From: Candidatus Babelota bacterium
GTDB lineage: Bacteria > JAGOBX01
Direction: 5' to 3'
Assembly: GCA_017999075.1 (NCBI GenBank)
Contig: JAGOBX010000036.1
Location: forward strand, 1-14,558
Length of the DNA stretch: 14,558 bases
Under the pieces are notes generated by a model. That model made no database searches, had not been told where the DNA came from, and saw only the letters and a list, made by a program, of their open reading frames with translations. Position numbers and translations under genes: made by a program. Numbering within the stretch: the first letter of the stretch is position 1; each line of letters begins with the position of its first letter. Of the stretch, positions 6,172 to 11,991 are shown one piece after another.

Positions 6172-7098
6172 ATGAACGAAAATGTTTCTGATAAAAATGA
6201 AGAACACGAGTATCTGCGCATCAATACATTATTACCGGATATAATCAAAAAAATTGAAAATAGGTATGTCGAACAAAATCCTATTAATGGCGTGCCTACG
6301 GGATTTAGAGCATTAGATGATATGACATCGGGTTTTCAAAATTCCGATTTGATAATAATTGCCTCGCGTCCGTCTATGGGTAAAACAAGTTTAGCGCTCA
6401 ATATTGCATATTATGCAGCGCGCGTAGAAAACATTCCGGTTATGATTTTTAGTTTAGAATTAAATTCTAAAAATCTTATTTTCCGGCTTATTTCAAATGC
6501 TGCAATAATTGAGCTTAAAAAAATTATGAACGGTTTATTAAACAATAGTCAATGGGAACGCTTGATTGAGGCAAGCGAAATATTATATCAGTGTCCCGTC
6601 TATATTGATAACAGCGATAATATCGATATTATTTCAATTATTGATAAAATAAAAAAATTAAAACAGGAAAAGAATATAGGGTTAGTTATTATTGATTATT
6701 TGCAATTAATAAAAGTGGATAATATTGAAGCCGAAAATAATGACCAAGTATTAGCTAAAATTTGCCGCGCGTTGAAAAACACTGCTGAAATAACTGAAAT
6801 ACCGATTATTGTATTATCGCAGTTAAAAAGACCGCCGGAATCAAGAATTAAACAACCGCCGCTCATTGTTGATTTAGATGAATCGGGTATTATCGAAGAA
6901 ATAGCGGATGTGATATTGTTGATGTTCAATGATAAAAATTATCCGATTTCAAGAGTCAAAGGAATGACCGAAATTAATATTGTCAAACACAAAAATGGAC
7001 CGCGCGGAAAAATATATTTGCATTTTCTTGAAAAATTCTCGAGTTTTGAAAACTATGATAATACTGATTATTTCGATGATTACTTGGTGAATCATTAA
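6172..7098 (+). CDS. DnaB-type helicase domain lacking the N-terminal domain
   Basis: A 308-residue RecA-fold ATPase of the replicative DnaB helicase family (PF03796). It starts at the linker helix and GVPTGFRALDDMTSGF (40-55), so the roughly 100-residue DnaB-N domain is missing; normal DnaB is about 450 residues. Motifs: Walker A SRPSMGKTS (65-73), the glutamate in FSLEL (Glu96), Walker B VIIDYLQL (172-179), SQLKR (216-220), DLDESGIIEEIADVI (234-248), and KHKNGPRG (272-279). In DnaB the last motif is KxRNG and its Arg is the arginine finger; here it is Lys274. The protein may bind ATP but hydrolyse it abnormally. The ribosome site is GAGGTG eight bases upstream. Its stop codon abuts the 117-bp repeat. 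It may be a phage- or plasmid-type helicase or a repurposed ATPase. Confidence 0.85.
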   Translation: MNENVSDKNEEHEYLRINTLLPDIIKKIENRYVEQNPINGVPTGFRALDDMTSGFQNSDLIIIASRPSMGKTSLALNIAYYAARVENIPVMIFSLELNSKNLIFRLISNAAIIELKKIMNGLLNNSQWERLIEASEILYQCPVYIDNSDNIDIISIIDKIKKLKQEKNIGLVIIDYLQLIKVDNIEAENNDQVLAKICRALKNTAEITEIPIIVLSQLKRPPESRIKQPPLIVDLDESGIIEEIADVILLMFNDKNYPISRVKGMTEINIVKHKNGPRGKIYLHFLEKFSSFENYDNTDYFDDYLVNH

Positions 7099-7213
7099 AA
7101 TTTATCGGATAATAATATAAAATTGGAATTGTATTTATTTTACTGATTGATTTTTTTATTTGGTTAATTTGGTTAATCTGTGTTGTAATAAAACAAGGAT
7201 TGACCGTATTAAC
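7097..7213. repeat. 117-bp direct repeat, copy B
   Basis: Copy of 4101-4217 with two differences. It begins in the DnaB-like stop codon itself. The right end adds an inverted pair, AATTTGGTTAAT near 7163 and ATTAACCAAATT at 7208-7219, that is not available in copy A; this could form a terminator-like stem between the convergent genes. Confidence 0.9.
7099..7146 (+). pseudogene. Orphan 3' end of a second 102-residue-ORF copy
   Basis: Fifteen codons plus TGA encode NLSDNNIKLELYLFY, identical to the C-terminus of the 102-residue protein, with one silent change (TCC to TCG). The remnant is in frame with the DnaB-like gene and separated from it only by TAA, where copy A has an AAA codon. It indicates that the 102-residue ORF once stood here and that the DnaB-like coding region replaced its body. 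Read-through of the TAA would append this tail to the helicase. Confidence 0.7.
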
Positions 7214-7229
7214 CAAATTATTTGGATAC

Positions 7230-7793
7230 TTAAAAAAACCGAGTAAATATACCCGCCAAAAATCTTAATGTAAAATTACATTTCTCGAATTGTTTTTCCA
7301 TTGAATATTCCATCTCGCGCAATCTTTTATTTACGGACGAATAAAAATTAATTTTAAAACTATTGTCAACAGTAACCGGAAATATAAACAACCGCAATAT
7401 TTCACGCGCATCAATTTTCTGCTCCAAATATTCGGCAGCGGAATAACCGGACGGCACGCCGTTTTTATTATAACCTGCAAATATCAGCGGAATAAAAGCT
7501 TCGTTGATATTTTTGTTTTCAATCAATTCATTCCAGTGTTGACCGGGCAAAGCGAACGGAATACCTAACGCTGGTTTAACCGGATTATAAAACGAATATT
7601 CCATCGGCATCAGTTTTTCTTCGTCCTGCATTCTTTTAATAGCAGCATCAACTGATTTTAATAAATTGAAAGAAACAAGCGTTTCAGCTATTTCTTTAAA
7701 AACGCCGGCTTTATCAGTTGCTTTTAATTCATTAGTATAAAAAACATTAATCTTTTTATGTGCACATTTTATTATTGAATATTTTTTTGTCAT
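7230..7793 (-). CDS. Uncharacterised protein, second gene of membrane-protein unit
   Basis: A 187-residue protein that I do not recognise. The start at 7793 is chosen for the GAGGA site eight bases upstream; longer in-frame extensions run into the intergenic hairpin. It is mostly soluble-looking, with an acidic helical segment around residues 28-60 (IAETLVSFNLLKSVDAAIKRM), a Pro/Gly-rich stretch (YNPVKPALGIPFALPGQHW near 69-87), and an amphipathic basic C-terminus ending in LRFLAGIFTRFF that could lie on a membrane. It follows the two-pass membrane protein after 71 bases on the same strand, sharing its TTTTGCAAC promoter, which suggests that the two work together at the membrane. It converges on the DnaB-like gene. 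Confidence 0.65.
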   Translation of the reverse strand: MTKKYSIIKCAHKKINVFYTNELKATDKAGVFKEIAETLVSFNLLKSVDAAIKRMQDEEKLMPMEYSFYNPVKPALGIPFALPGQHWNELIENKNINEAFIPLIFAGYNKNGVPSGYSAAEYLEQKIDAREILRLFIFPVTVDNSFKINFYSSVNKRLREMEYSMEKQFEKCNFTLRFLAGIFTRFF

Positions 7794-7807
7794 TTGAATA
7801 TTCCTCA

Positions 7808-7857
7808 TAATTCGGAGTATTCGGTGGTTTATTTTTACCACCGAATGTTCCGAATTA
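7808..7857. terminator. 21-bp-stem hairpin between two co-directional genes
   Basis: TAATTCGGAGTATTCGGTGGT and ACCACCGAATGTTCCGAATTA flank an 8-base loop. On the minus-strand transcript two central pairs are A-C mismatches, while a plus-strand transcript would pair them as G-U. There is no T run on the minus side. It may attenuate, process or protect the mRNA between the membrane-protein gene and its follower rather than terminate fully. Confidence 0.5.
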
Positions 7858-7864
7858 TACCGAT

Positions 7865-8464
7865 TTATTGTTTCCGCGTATTTTCTTCGATTGCAATAAA
7901 CACAGGCACGCAAAGAAAAATTATAAAAAACAAAAGTCCTAAAACAGCCGCTGCCGCAGTATATAATTTCTGATCGCCGGCTTCAGCTTTATTTGTCTTT
8001 TTTTCTTCAAGCATCTCAAAAAACAGGTTTCTATGAGCATTAAACATATCAGCGGCAGTAATACCTTTTTTATGCGTTTTTTCATATTCAAGCGCCTGAT
8101 TAATGAATTTTACTGTTGAACTCAGAAAATCGTTTCTGTGTTCTTCAGGCACGCTTATTAAAATATCAAGAACAATATTGTAATTTTCAACGCCAATATT
8201 ATAATTTTTTATTATCTCTTTTAATCTGTCTGAATATAATTTCTCGACTGATTGGCGTTCGTCAATCTGTTTGAAATCAGTTGCATTCTGTTTTTCTTCT
8301 TCAAAATAACCTTTGATAGAATCAAATGACGGCATCTGTGTTTTTTTCTCTGCTGTGAAATAACCGATTGCTGAAATAAGGATTATCACTAAACTCACAA
8401 CAATAAAAAAAAGCGATACCATTTTCCCGAAAACAAACAACTTACCATAGATAAACTTAAACAT
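7865..8464 (-). CDS. Two-pass membrane protein with large loop
   Basis: A 199-residue protein with a transmembrane helix at about 15-36 (VSLFFIVVSLVIILISAIGYF) and another at about 168-192 (a long Ala/Leu/Phe/Ile run). Between them lies a 130-residue charged helical domain containing EKLYSDRLKEIIKNYNIGVENYN and a probable coiled-coil. No peptidase, transport or signalling motif is visible and I do not recognise the family. The start at 8464 is used because AAGGAG lies eleven bases upstream; a GTG twelve bases further up overlaps that site. Transcription should begin at the TTTTGCAAC promoter at 8538-8506. It is the first gene of a two-gene unit with the 187-residue protein. Both termini would face the same side of the membrane. 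Confidence 0.7.
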   Translation of the reverse strand: MFKFIYGKLFVFGKMVSLFFIVVSLVIILISAIGYFTAEKKTQMPSFDSIKGYFEEEKQNATDFKQIDERQSVEKLYSDRLKEIIKNYNIGVENYNIVLDILISVPEEHRNDFLSSTVKFINQALEYEKTHKKGITAADMFNAHRNLFFEMLEEKKTNKAEAGDQKLYTAAAAVLGLLFFIIFLCVPVFIAIEENTRKQ

Positions 8465-8505
8465 AAATAGACACACTCCTTAAAAAAATTTAATTTACAT
8501 ATCTA

Positions 8506-8538
8506 TATATACGCGCTTTTCAAAATTTGGTTGCAAAA
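8506..8538 (-). promoter_or_regulatory. TTTTGCAAC-type promoter of the membrane-protein unit
   Basis: On the minus strand TTTTGCAAC reads from 8538 to 8530 and TATATA from 8511 to 8506, again with 19 bases between TTGCAA and the -10. The leader to the ATG at 8464 is about 35 bases. TTGCAA is itself a palindrome, so the orientation is set by the flanking TT/CC bases, the -10 and the gene. Confidence 0.6.
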
Positions 8539-8629
8539 AAAATTTAATTTACAATAATATAGTGCAGAGTGCAGAGAAAGATTTAAGGATTAGTGATATA
8601 TAACAAAATCAAATTGACAAAATAATTTT

Positions 8630-8819
8630 AAACCGCATTAGCGGTTTTATGTATATAGCCGCAGGTTTTTCAAAAACCTGCGGTATAAAAACAAAAAATC
8701 AAATCAACCCCAGCGGGGTTGTATGTAAAAAACAACAACGAGTATTTTTTTTACATACCGCTACGCTGTAGCGGAAATTTAGTTGTTAGTTATTTCCAGC
8801 GGTTTTTTCAAACCGCTGG
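8630..8819. repeat. Cluster of five GC-stem hairpins
   Basis: Stems AAACCGC/GCGGTTT (8630-8647), CCGCAGGTTTTT/AAAAACCTGCGG (8659-8683), CAACCCC/GGGGTTG (8705-8721), CCGCTACG/TGTAGCGG (8758-8774) and CCAGCGGTTT/AAACCGCTGG (8796-8819). The third and fourth are joined by TATGTAAAAAA (8722-8732) and its complement TTTTTTTTACATA (8745-8757), making one larger two-armed palindrome, 8705-8774. GC-rich stems in AT-rich surroundings recall REP/MITE clusters. Confidence 0.75.
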
Positions 8820-8920
8820 TTACAAACATTAAACACCTCCGGCGTTTGAGAGATTTTGTCAATTTATTTTCGTTACATAAAACTATTCAGCAGTATAAAC
8901 GCAGAAACATTGAATTTTAT

Positions 8921-8976
8921 TGTAAAAAACGCTTTAGCGTTGCTATAATAAAAGCAATCCTAAAGGATTTTCTACA
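8921..8976. repeat. 56-bp palindromic element, copy 2 of the CTTTAG family
   Basis: Arms begin TGTAAAAAA and end TTTTCTACA, with TTGCT and AGCAA at the centre, as in 3480-3536. The mini-palindromes are AACGCTTTAGCGTT and AATCCTAAAGGATT. All four mini-palindromes of the two copies keep CTTTAG or CTAAAG plus pairing, while the outer bases differ. Confidence 0.75.
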
Positions 8977-9247
8977 GTTTTTGCGCTAAAAATTATACTG
9001 TTGAACAGTTACATTTTTTTAAAATTAAAATATCTTAATCTTATCCTGTATAATCCTGTTATCCTATTAAAATATGATTTTATACTTATTTAAAAAGAAT
9101 ATTCAGTTCAAGAAAAATTTCAACATTGTGTTGTAAAGTTTTAGATGTATAATCGCGAACAATCTGTCAAAGTAAAATTTGCTTAAATTTATTGGAACAA
9201 TTTCTGACTGCACTCCCGAGCGCAGAGCGCAGATAATAATATTTATT

Positions 9248-9280
9248 TTTTGCAACCGTTAATTAAATTTAGAGTATAAA
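9248..9280 (+). promoter_or_regulatory. TTTTGCAAC-type promoter of the zinc-ribbon gene
   Basis: TTTTGCAAC at 9248-9256 and TATAAA at 9275-9280, 19 bases between TTGCAA and the -10. The predicted leader is about 40 bases long. Confidence 0.65.
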
Positions 9281-9326
9281 TAAGTATATAAGTTAAAAAT
9301 TTTATTAAGGAAAAGGAAATAGCAAT

Positions 9327-9644
9327 ATGAAAAACATTTCAAATTCTAATAACTTTGATATTGAAAATGCAAACGAAATAAACGACTATAAGGTAACAGT
9401 AAGAAAATTTACAATCATAAGCGGTGAATCTTTAAATGTCTTTCTCTGTTATGCGAAATGTGAAGACAATATTATTGAAAATATAAAAATTATTGAAGAT
9501 TTATTTGCCGCAAAGAAAAGTTTATATTTCGAAGGACAGATTATATGTCCGGTGTGTAACGAGATACTTGATTATAAATATTATGATAGTGGTTATCTTG
9601 ATGGTTGCTGCAGAACAGAAAACTGTTTAAATTGGAAGGAATAA
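9327..9644 (+). CDS. Small protein with C-terminal zinc-ribbon-like cysteines
   Basis: A 105-residue protein. Cysteines at 74 and 77 (CPVC), 94, 95 and 100 form a CxxC-x16-CC-x4-C pattern typical of a zinc ribbon or treble-clef knuckle, so it probably binds one zinc ion and a nucleic acid or protein partner. The first 70 residues are mixed strand and helix, with no other motif; two further cysteines are at 41 and 45. AAGGAAAAGGAAA provides a diffuse ribosome site. It is a single gene, convergent with the 388-residue gene across an 82-base gap that shows no clear terminator. The family is not recognised. It is expressed from a promoter of the shared TTTTGCAAC type. Confidence 0.65.
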   Translation: MKNISNSNNFDIENANEINDYKVTVRKFTIISGESLNVFLCYAKCEDNIIENIKIIEDLFAAKKSLYFEGQIICPVCNEILDYKYYDSGYLDGCCRTENCLNWKE

Positions 9645-9726
9645 TATGAGTAATGTTTTAATTTTTTGAAGTTAAACTAAAAGGTATCTCGTATGATATT
9701 ATTTAGTGTCAGCGCCACTACAAATA

Positions 9727-10893
9727 TCAAATCATTTCTTCTACCAAACTTAAAAATCCTATTGAATCATCGCTTAGTTTCATTAATTTTGATTTGTAAT
9801 CATTTTTTGGAGTTGGCGGTAAGGCATCTAATTTATCTTTTAAAAAAAACATCTCCACTGAATATAAATAATCAAGAACCCGCGCGTCAATCACGCCGCA
9901 TTTTTTTAACAAATAATAGCATCTCACACGAATATCAGTGTCTGGATTCAATACCAAATATGAAATTTTTTCTATAAGTATTTCTTTTTCATCTCTATCG
10001 CCCAATATCAAATTTTTATTTACGCGATCGATTTTTAATATGTTCTCGATAAGTTTTACTTTGTCATCTCTTGTGTCTAATACATCAGTTTTATTTACTT
10101 TATCGATTGTTAAAATATATTTGTAATAAGTGAACAATAGTTGCGAATGTATCCACATACACAGATGATTACCCAAATCAATTTCCGGTTTGCTGTTTAA
10201 AAAATTTAAGAGCAGCAATGCATTTTCAAAATCATCATTATTCAGAGATTTTTTTTCAGCGATATCTGTTGATAGCAGATAATTAAATATTATTGATGTG
10301 TAAAACAGTAATTTTGAATACTCTATGCAGCCGTCCCTAAACCCGAAATATATTTTATCATATTCTTCGGATTTTTCAGAATTATTGTCTTTTACTATCA
10401 AATTTAATTTAGGATGTTTAGTTAAATAATCCTCTTTTAATTGCGCGTGATTAAAAAAAATTGATTTATGACAAAGCATCATTTTCATAAATAACTCGAC
10501 AAACATTTGCGGGTTCGCGCATACTTCTTTTTTGGAAATATTATGAATATTGTTTATGATATTTTCATATTTATTTATATTATGATTATCAAATATTTTC
10601 GGAAAACATTTATAAATAAAAGCATAGTTGATACGTGGCGGCAAATATTCCTCGGGAACAGTGAACTCTTTTTCTTCTGAAAATGAATATTCGAAAAGTT
10701 TTATATGGATGAGATTTTGACAATCAGGTTTACTTAATATTTTTCTATCTGTTTTTTGTAAGAATTCGAGGAATTCAGCGCAGTTAAGTTCTTTTACATA
10801 GTGTGACGCAAATCCGGAATTTATATACGCATCAACCATTTCTTTTTCAATTAACGAAAAATAGGCAATTTTTGTTGCACAGTAATCACACAT
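9727..10893 (-). CDS. Uncharacterised 388-residue protein with internal duplication
   Basis: A soluble, largely helical protein of 388 residues with no catalytic motif that I recognise. It opens with MCDYC, a lone CxxC, and has further scattered cysteines (38, 58, 96, 125, 141, 189, 245, 325, 332) but no paired knuckle. Residues 263-287 and 288-312 form a perfect-register 25-residue tandem repeat (IDKVNKTDVLDTRDDKVKL, then IDRVNKNLILGDRDEKEIL). Residues 310-350 (VLNPDTDIRVRCYYLLKKCGV) look like a HEAT- or ARM-style helical hairpin. The AAAGGA ribosome site lies seven bases upstream of ATG. It follows the 229-residue gene by 24 bases on the same strand, so the two are probably one operon and one functional unit. 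Confidence 0.7.
   Translation of the reverse strand: MCDYCATKIAYFSLIEKEMVDAYINSGFASHYVKELNCAEFLEFLQKTDRKILSKPDCQNLIHIKLFEYSFSEEKEFTVPEEYLPPRINYAFIYKCFPKIFDNHNINKYENIINNIHNISKKEVCANPQMFVELFMKMMLCHKSIFFNHAQLKEDYLTKHPKLNLIVKDNNSEKSEEYDKIYFGFRDGCIEYSKLLFYTSIIFNYLLSTDIAEKKSLNNDDFENALLLLNFLNSKPEIDLGNHLCMWIHSQLLFTYYKYILTIDKVNKTDVLDTRDDKVKLIENILKIDRVNKNLILGDRDEKEILIEKISYLVLNPDTDIRVRCYYLLKKCGVIDARVLDYLYSVEMFFLKDKLDALPPTPKNDYKSKLMKLSDDSIGFLSLVEEMI
9958..10107 (-). repeat. In-frame 75-bp tandem duplication inside the 388-residue gene
   Basis: Two adjacent 25-codon units encode IDKVNK.(T)DVLDTRDDKVKLIENI and IDRVNKNLILGDRDEKEILIEKI. About 13 of 25 residues are identical and most others conservative, so the duplication is old and retained in frame. 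Confidence 0.75.
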
Positions 10894-10917
10894 TGTTTGT
10901 TCCTTTAAATTTTTTTT

Positions 10918-11607
10918 TTAATTTTTTTTATATAATGCGCGCGGTATATCGTGCATACCTTCTTTTCGATTAAAATCAGAAATTTGGTTGTATCCTTTCC
11001 AGCAATCAGTACCTTCAGATACATATAAATAATTCGGTAAATTATTTTTTGCAATTTTATATAATTCTGAGATGATTTCAGGATTAGGACCTACCAAGCC
11101 GTGTTTCTGTAAAACTGTTATTTCAGGTTTTGCGTTGTTTTGCGACCATATAATATTATAGGCGTTTCTGCCGTCAAAAAATAAATACAACAGACAAATA
11201 TCTTTTCCGAATATTCTTAAAAAAGATATAAAACCAAGTATATCTGCGTTTTCAATAGATTCCGAATATTTGAATTTTATATTTTTGCTTATATTAAAAA
11301 TATCGGATTTATAAATAGGTTTAGTATCAAGCAATCTGCAACCGGAATATTTTTTGTTAATATGATTTATAATTTCGTTGCAGTCAATAGTTTCAAGTGC
11401 GCAGTATATATATAGCGGAATATCCGTATTTTCAGCAAACAGCAAAAGCGGATCAATATCGCGGCCTGCGCCCAAATAAAACAACGAAGGCAATTTTATA
11501 AGTTCCTCAATCTTCAATCTTTCTAATCTTTCTTCAGATTTAAAGTCCGGCATTGTTTTTAAACATTCTTCAATCTGTAATAAATTTTTTTTCTGTTTTT
11601 CTGACAT
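10918..11607 (-). CDS. Uncharacterised protein with FYLGAGRDIDPL motif
   Basis: A 229-residue soluble protein, first gene of a pair with the 388-residue gene. The only distinctive motif is PSLFYLGAGRDIDPLLLF (40-57): a strand, a glycine-rich turn and an acidic pair, which resembles the opening of a Rossmann-like fold. The following motifs expected of a methyltransferase are not evident, so I assign no activity. Later segments are alternating strands and helices (DICLLYLFFDGRNAYNIIW near 135-153) and a C-terminal GTDCWKGYNQISDFNR. The start is certain: AGGAGGA lies eight bases upstream. The promoter TTGGTT-17-TATAAT at 11663-11635 is the ordinary sigma-70 kind, unlike the TTTTGCAAC group. Confidence 0.7.
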   Translation of the reverse strand: MSEKQKKNLLQIEECLKTMPDFKSEERLERLKIEELIKLPSLFYLGAGRDIDPLLLFAENTDIPLYIYCALETIDCNEIINHINKKYSGCRLLDTKPIYKSDIFNISKNIKFKYSESIENADILGFISFLRIFGKDICLLYLFFDGRNAYNIIWSQNNAKPEITVLQKHGLVGPNPEIISELYKIAKNNLPNYLYVSEGTDCWKGYNQISDFNRKEGMHDIPRALYKKN

Positions 11608-11634
11608 AAAAATGTCCTCCTATTTATTTTTACT

Positions 11635-11663
11635 ATTATATCATATTTTAGTTAAAAAACCAA
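11635..11663 (-). promoter_or_regulatory. Sigma-70-like promoter of the 229/388-residue gene pair
   Basis: On the minus strand TTGGTT (11663-11658), 17 bases, TATAAT (11640-11635). The start codon at 11607 follows after about 27 bases. The 17-base spacing contrasts with the 19-base class. Confidence 0.6.
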
Positions 11664-11682
11664 ATCTATAATTAATTGATAA

Positions 11683-11901
11683 CTAATTACATATATTTTT
11701 AGTATTTATGCAAATTGATAAATAACCATTGCTTATCAAATTTTTATTTTTTTTTAACAGCGGATAATCCGGTATATTTAATTTCAAATCATTAGCGTAA
11801 ATCAACTCTTTAATACGCGCTTTAATGTCCTGGATATTTATATAAACAATTTTTTCAGTTATGCGTTCAATACCGCCGAAATCATCATTTGATATTTTCA
11901 A
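11683..11901 (-). CDS. Small ORF, possibly leaderless with TTG start
   Basis: A 72-residue reading frame, MKISNDDFGGIERITEKIVYINIQ.., with no recognised motif, mostly charged and helical, ending in two cysteines. The first start codon in the frame is TTG at 11901. It lies only five bases beyond the predicted transcription start of the strong TTTTGCAAC promoter just upstream, and no ribosome site is present. Either the message is essentially leaderless, translation starts at an internal TTG, or the ORF is the truncated remains of a longer gene. The good promoter argues for expression of something here. Function unknown. Confidence 0.45.
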   Translation of the reverse strand: MKISNDDFGGIERITEKIVYINIQDIKARIKELIYANDLKLNIPDYPLLKKNKNLISNGYLSICINTKNICN

Positions 11902-11912
11902 TTTTATATTTG

Positions 11913-11945
11913 ATTATACTATGAAATCAAGGAATGGTTGCAAAA
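11913..11945 (-). promoter_or_regulatory. TTTTGCAAC-type promoter upstream of the small ORF
   Basis: Minus strand TTTTGCAAC (11945-11937), 19 bases after TTGCAA, then a consensus TATAAT (11918-11913). With the copy at 3784 it is one of the two that match both elements fully. Confidence 0.65.
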
Positions 11946-11991
11946 AATTGATTATTATGAGAGATAAATTTCAGATAAGTTGGAAGTATTA

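Larger units (their letters stand above)
8465..9326. other. Long gene-free stretch between divergent genes
   Basis: These 862 bases hold no convincing gene. In order: the leftward TTTTGCAAC promoter, GTGCAGA repeats (8562-8577), five hairpins between 8630 and 8819, a palindromic element (8921-8976), an ATCCTGT-like degenerate repeat (about 9040-9066), a GCGCAGA repeat (about 9220-9230), and the rightward TTTTGCAAC promoter. The 68-codon reading frame at 8783-8989 runs through the hairpins and lacks a ribosome site. Confidence 0.7.

Noticed and set aside
4101-7213. Composite transposon bounded by the 117-bp repeats
   Set aside because: No transposase or integrase, no inverted ends at the repeat borders, and one repeat contains coding sequence; locus duplication explains it better.
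7808-7913. Upstream extension of the 187-residue protein to 7913
   Set aside because: It would overlap the membrane-protein gene and run through the hairpin; the GAGGA site supports 7793.
8783-8989. Plus-strand 68-residue ORF
   Set aside because: It crosses a hairpin and a palindromic element and has no ribosome site or promoter.
9693-9977. Plus-strand 94-residue frame
   Set aside because: Mostly antisense to the 388-residue gene; no supporting signals.
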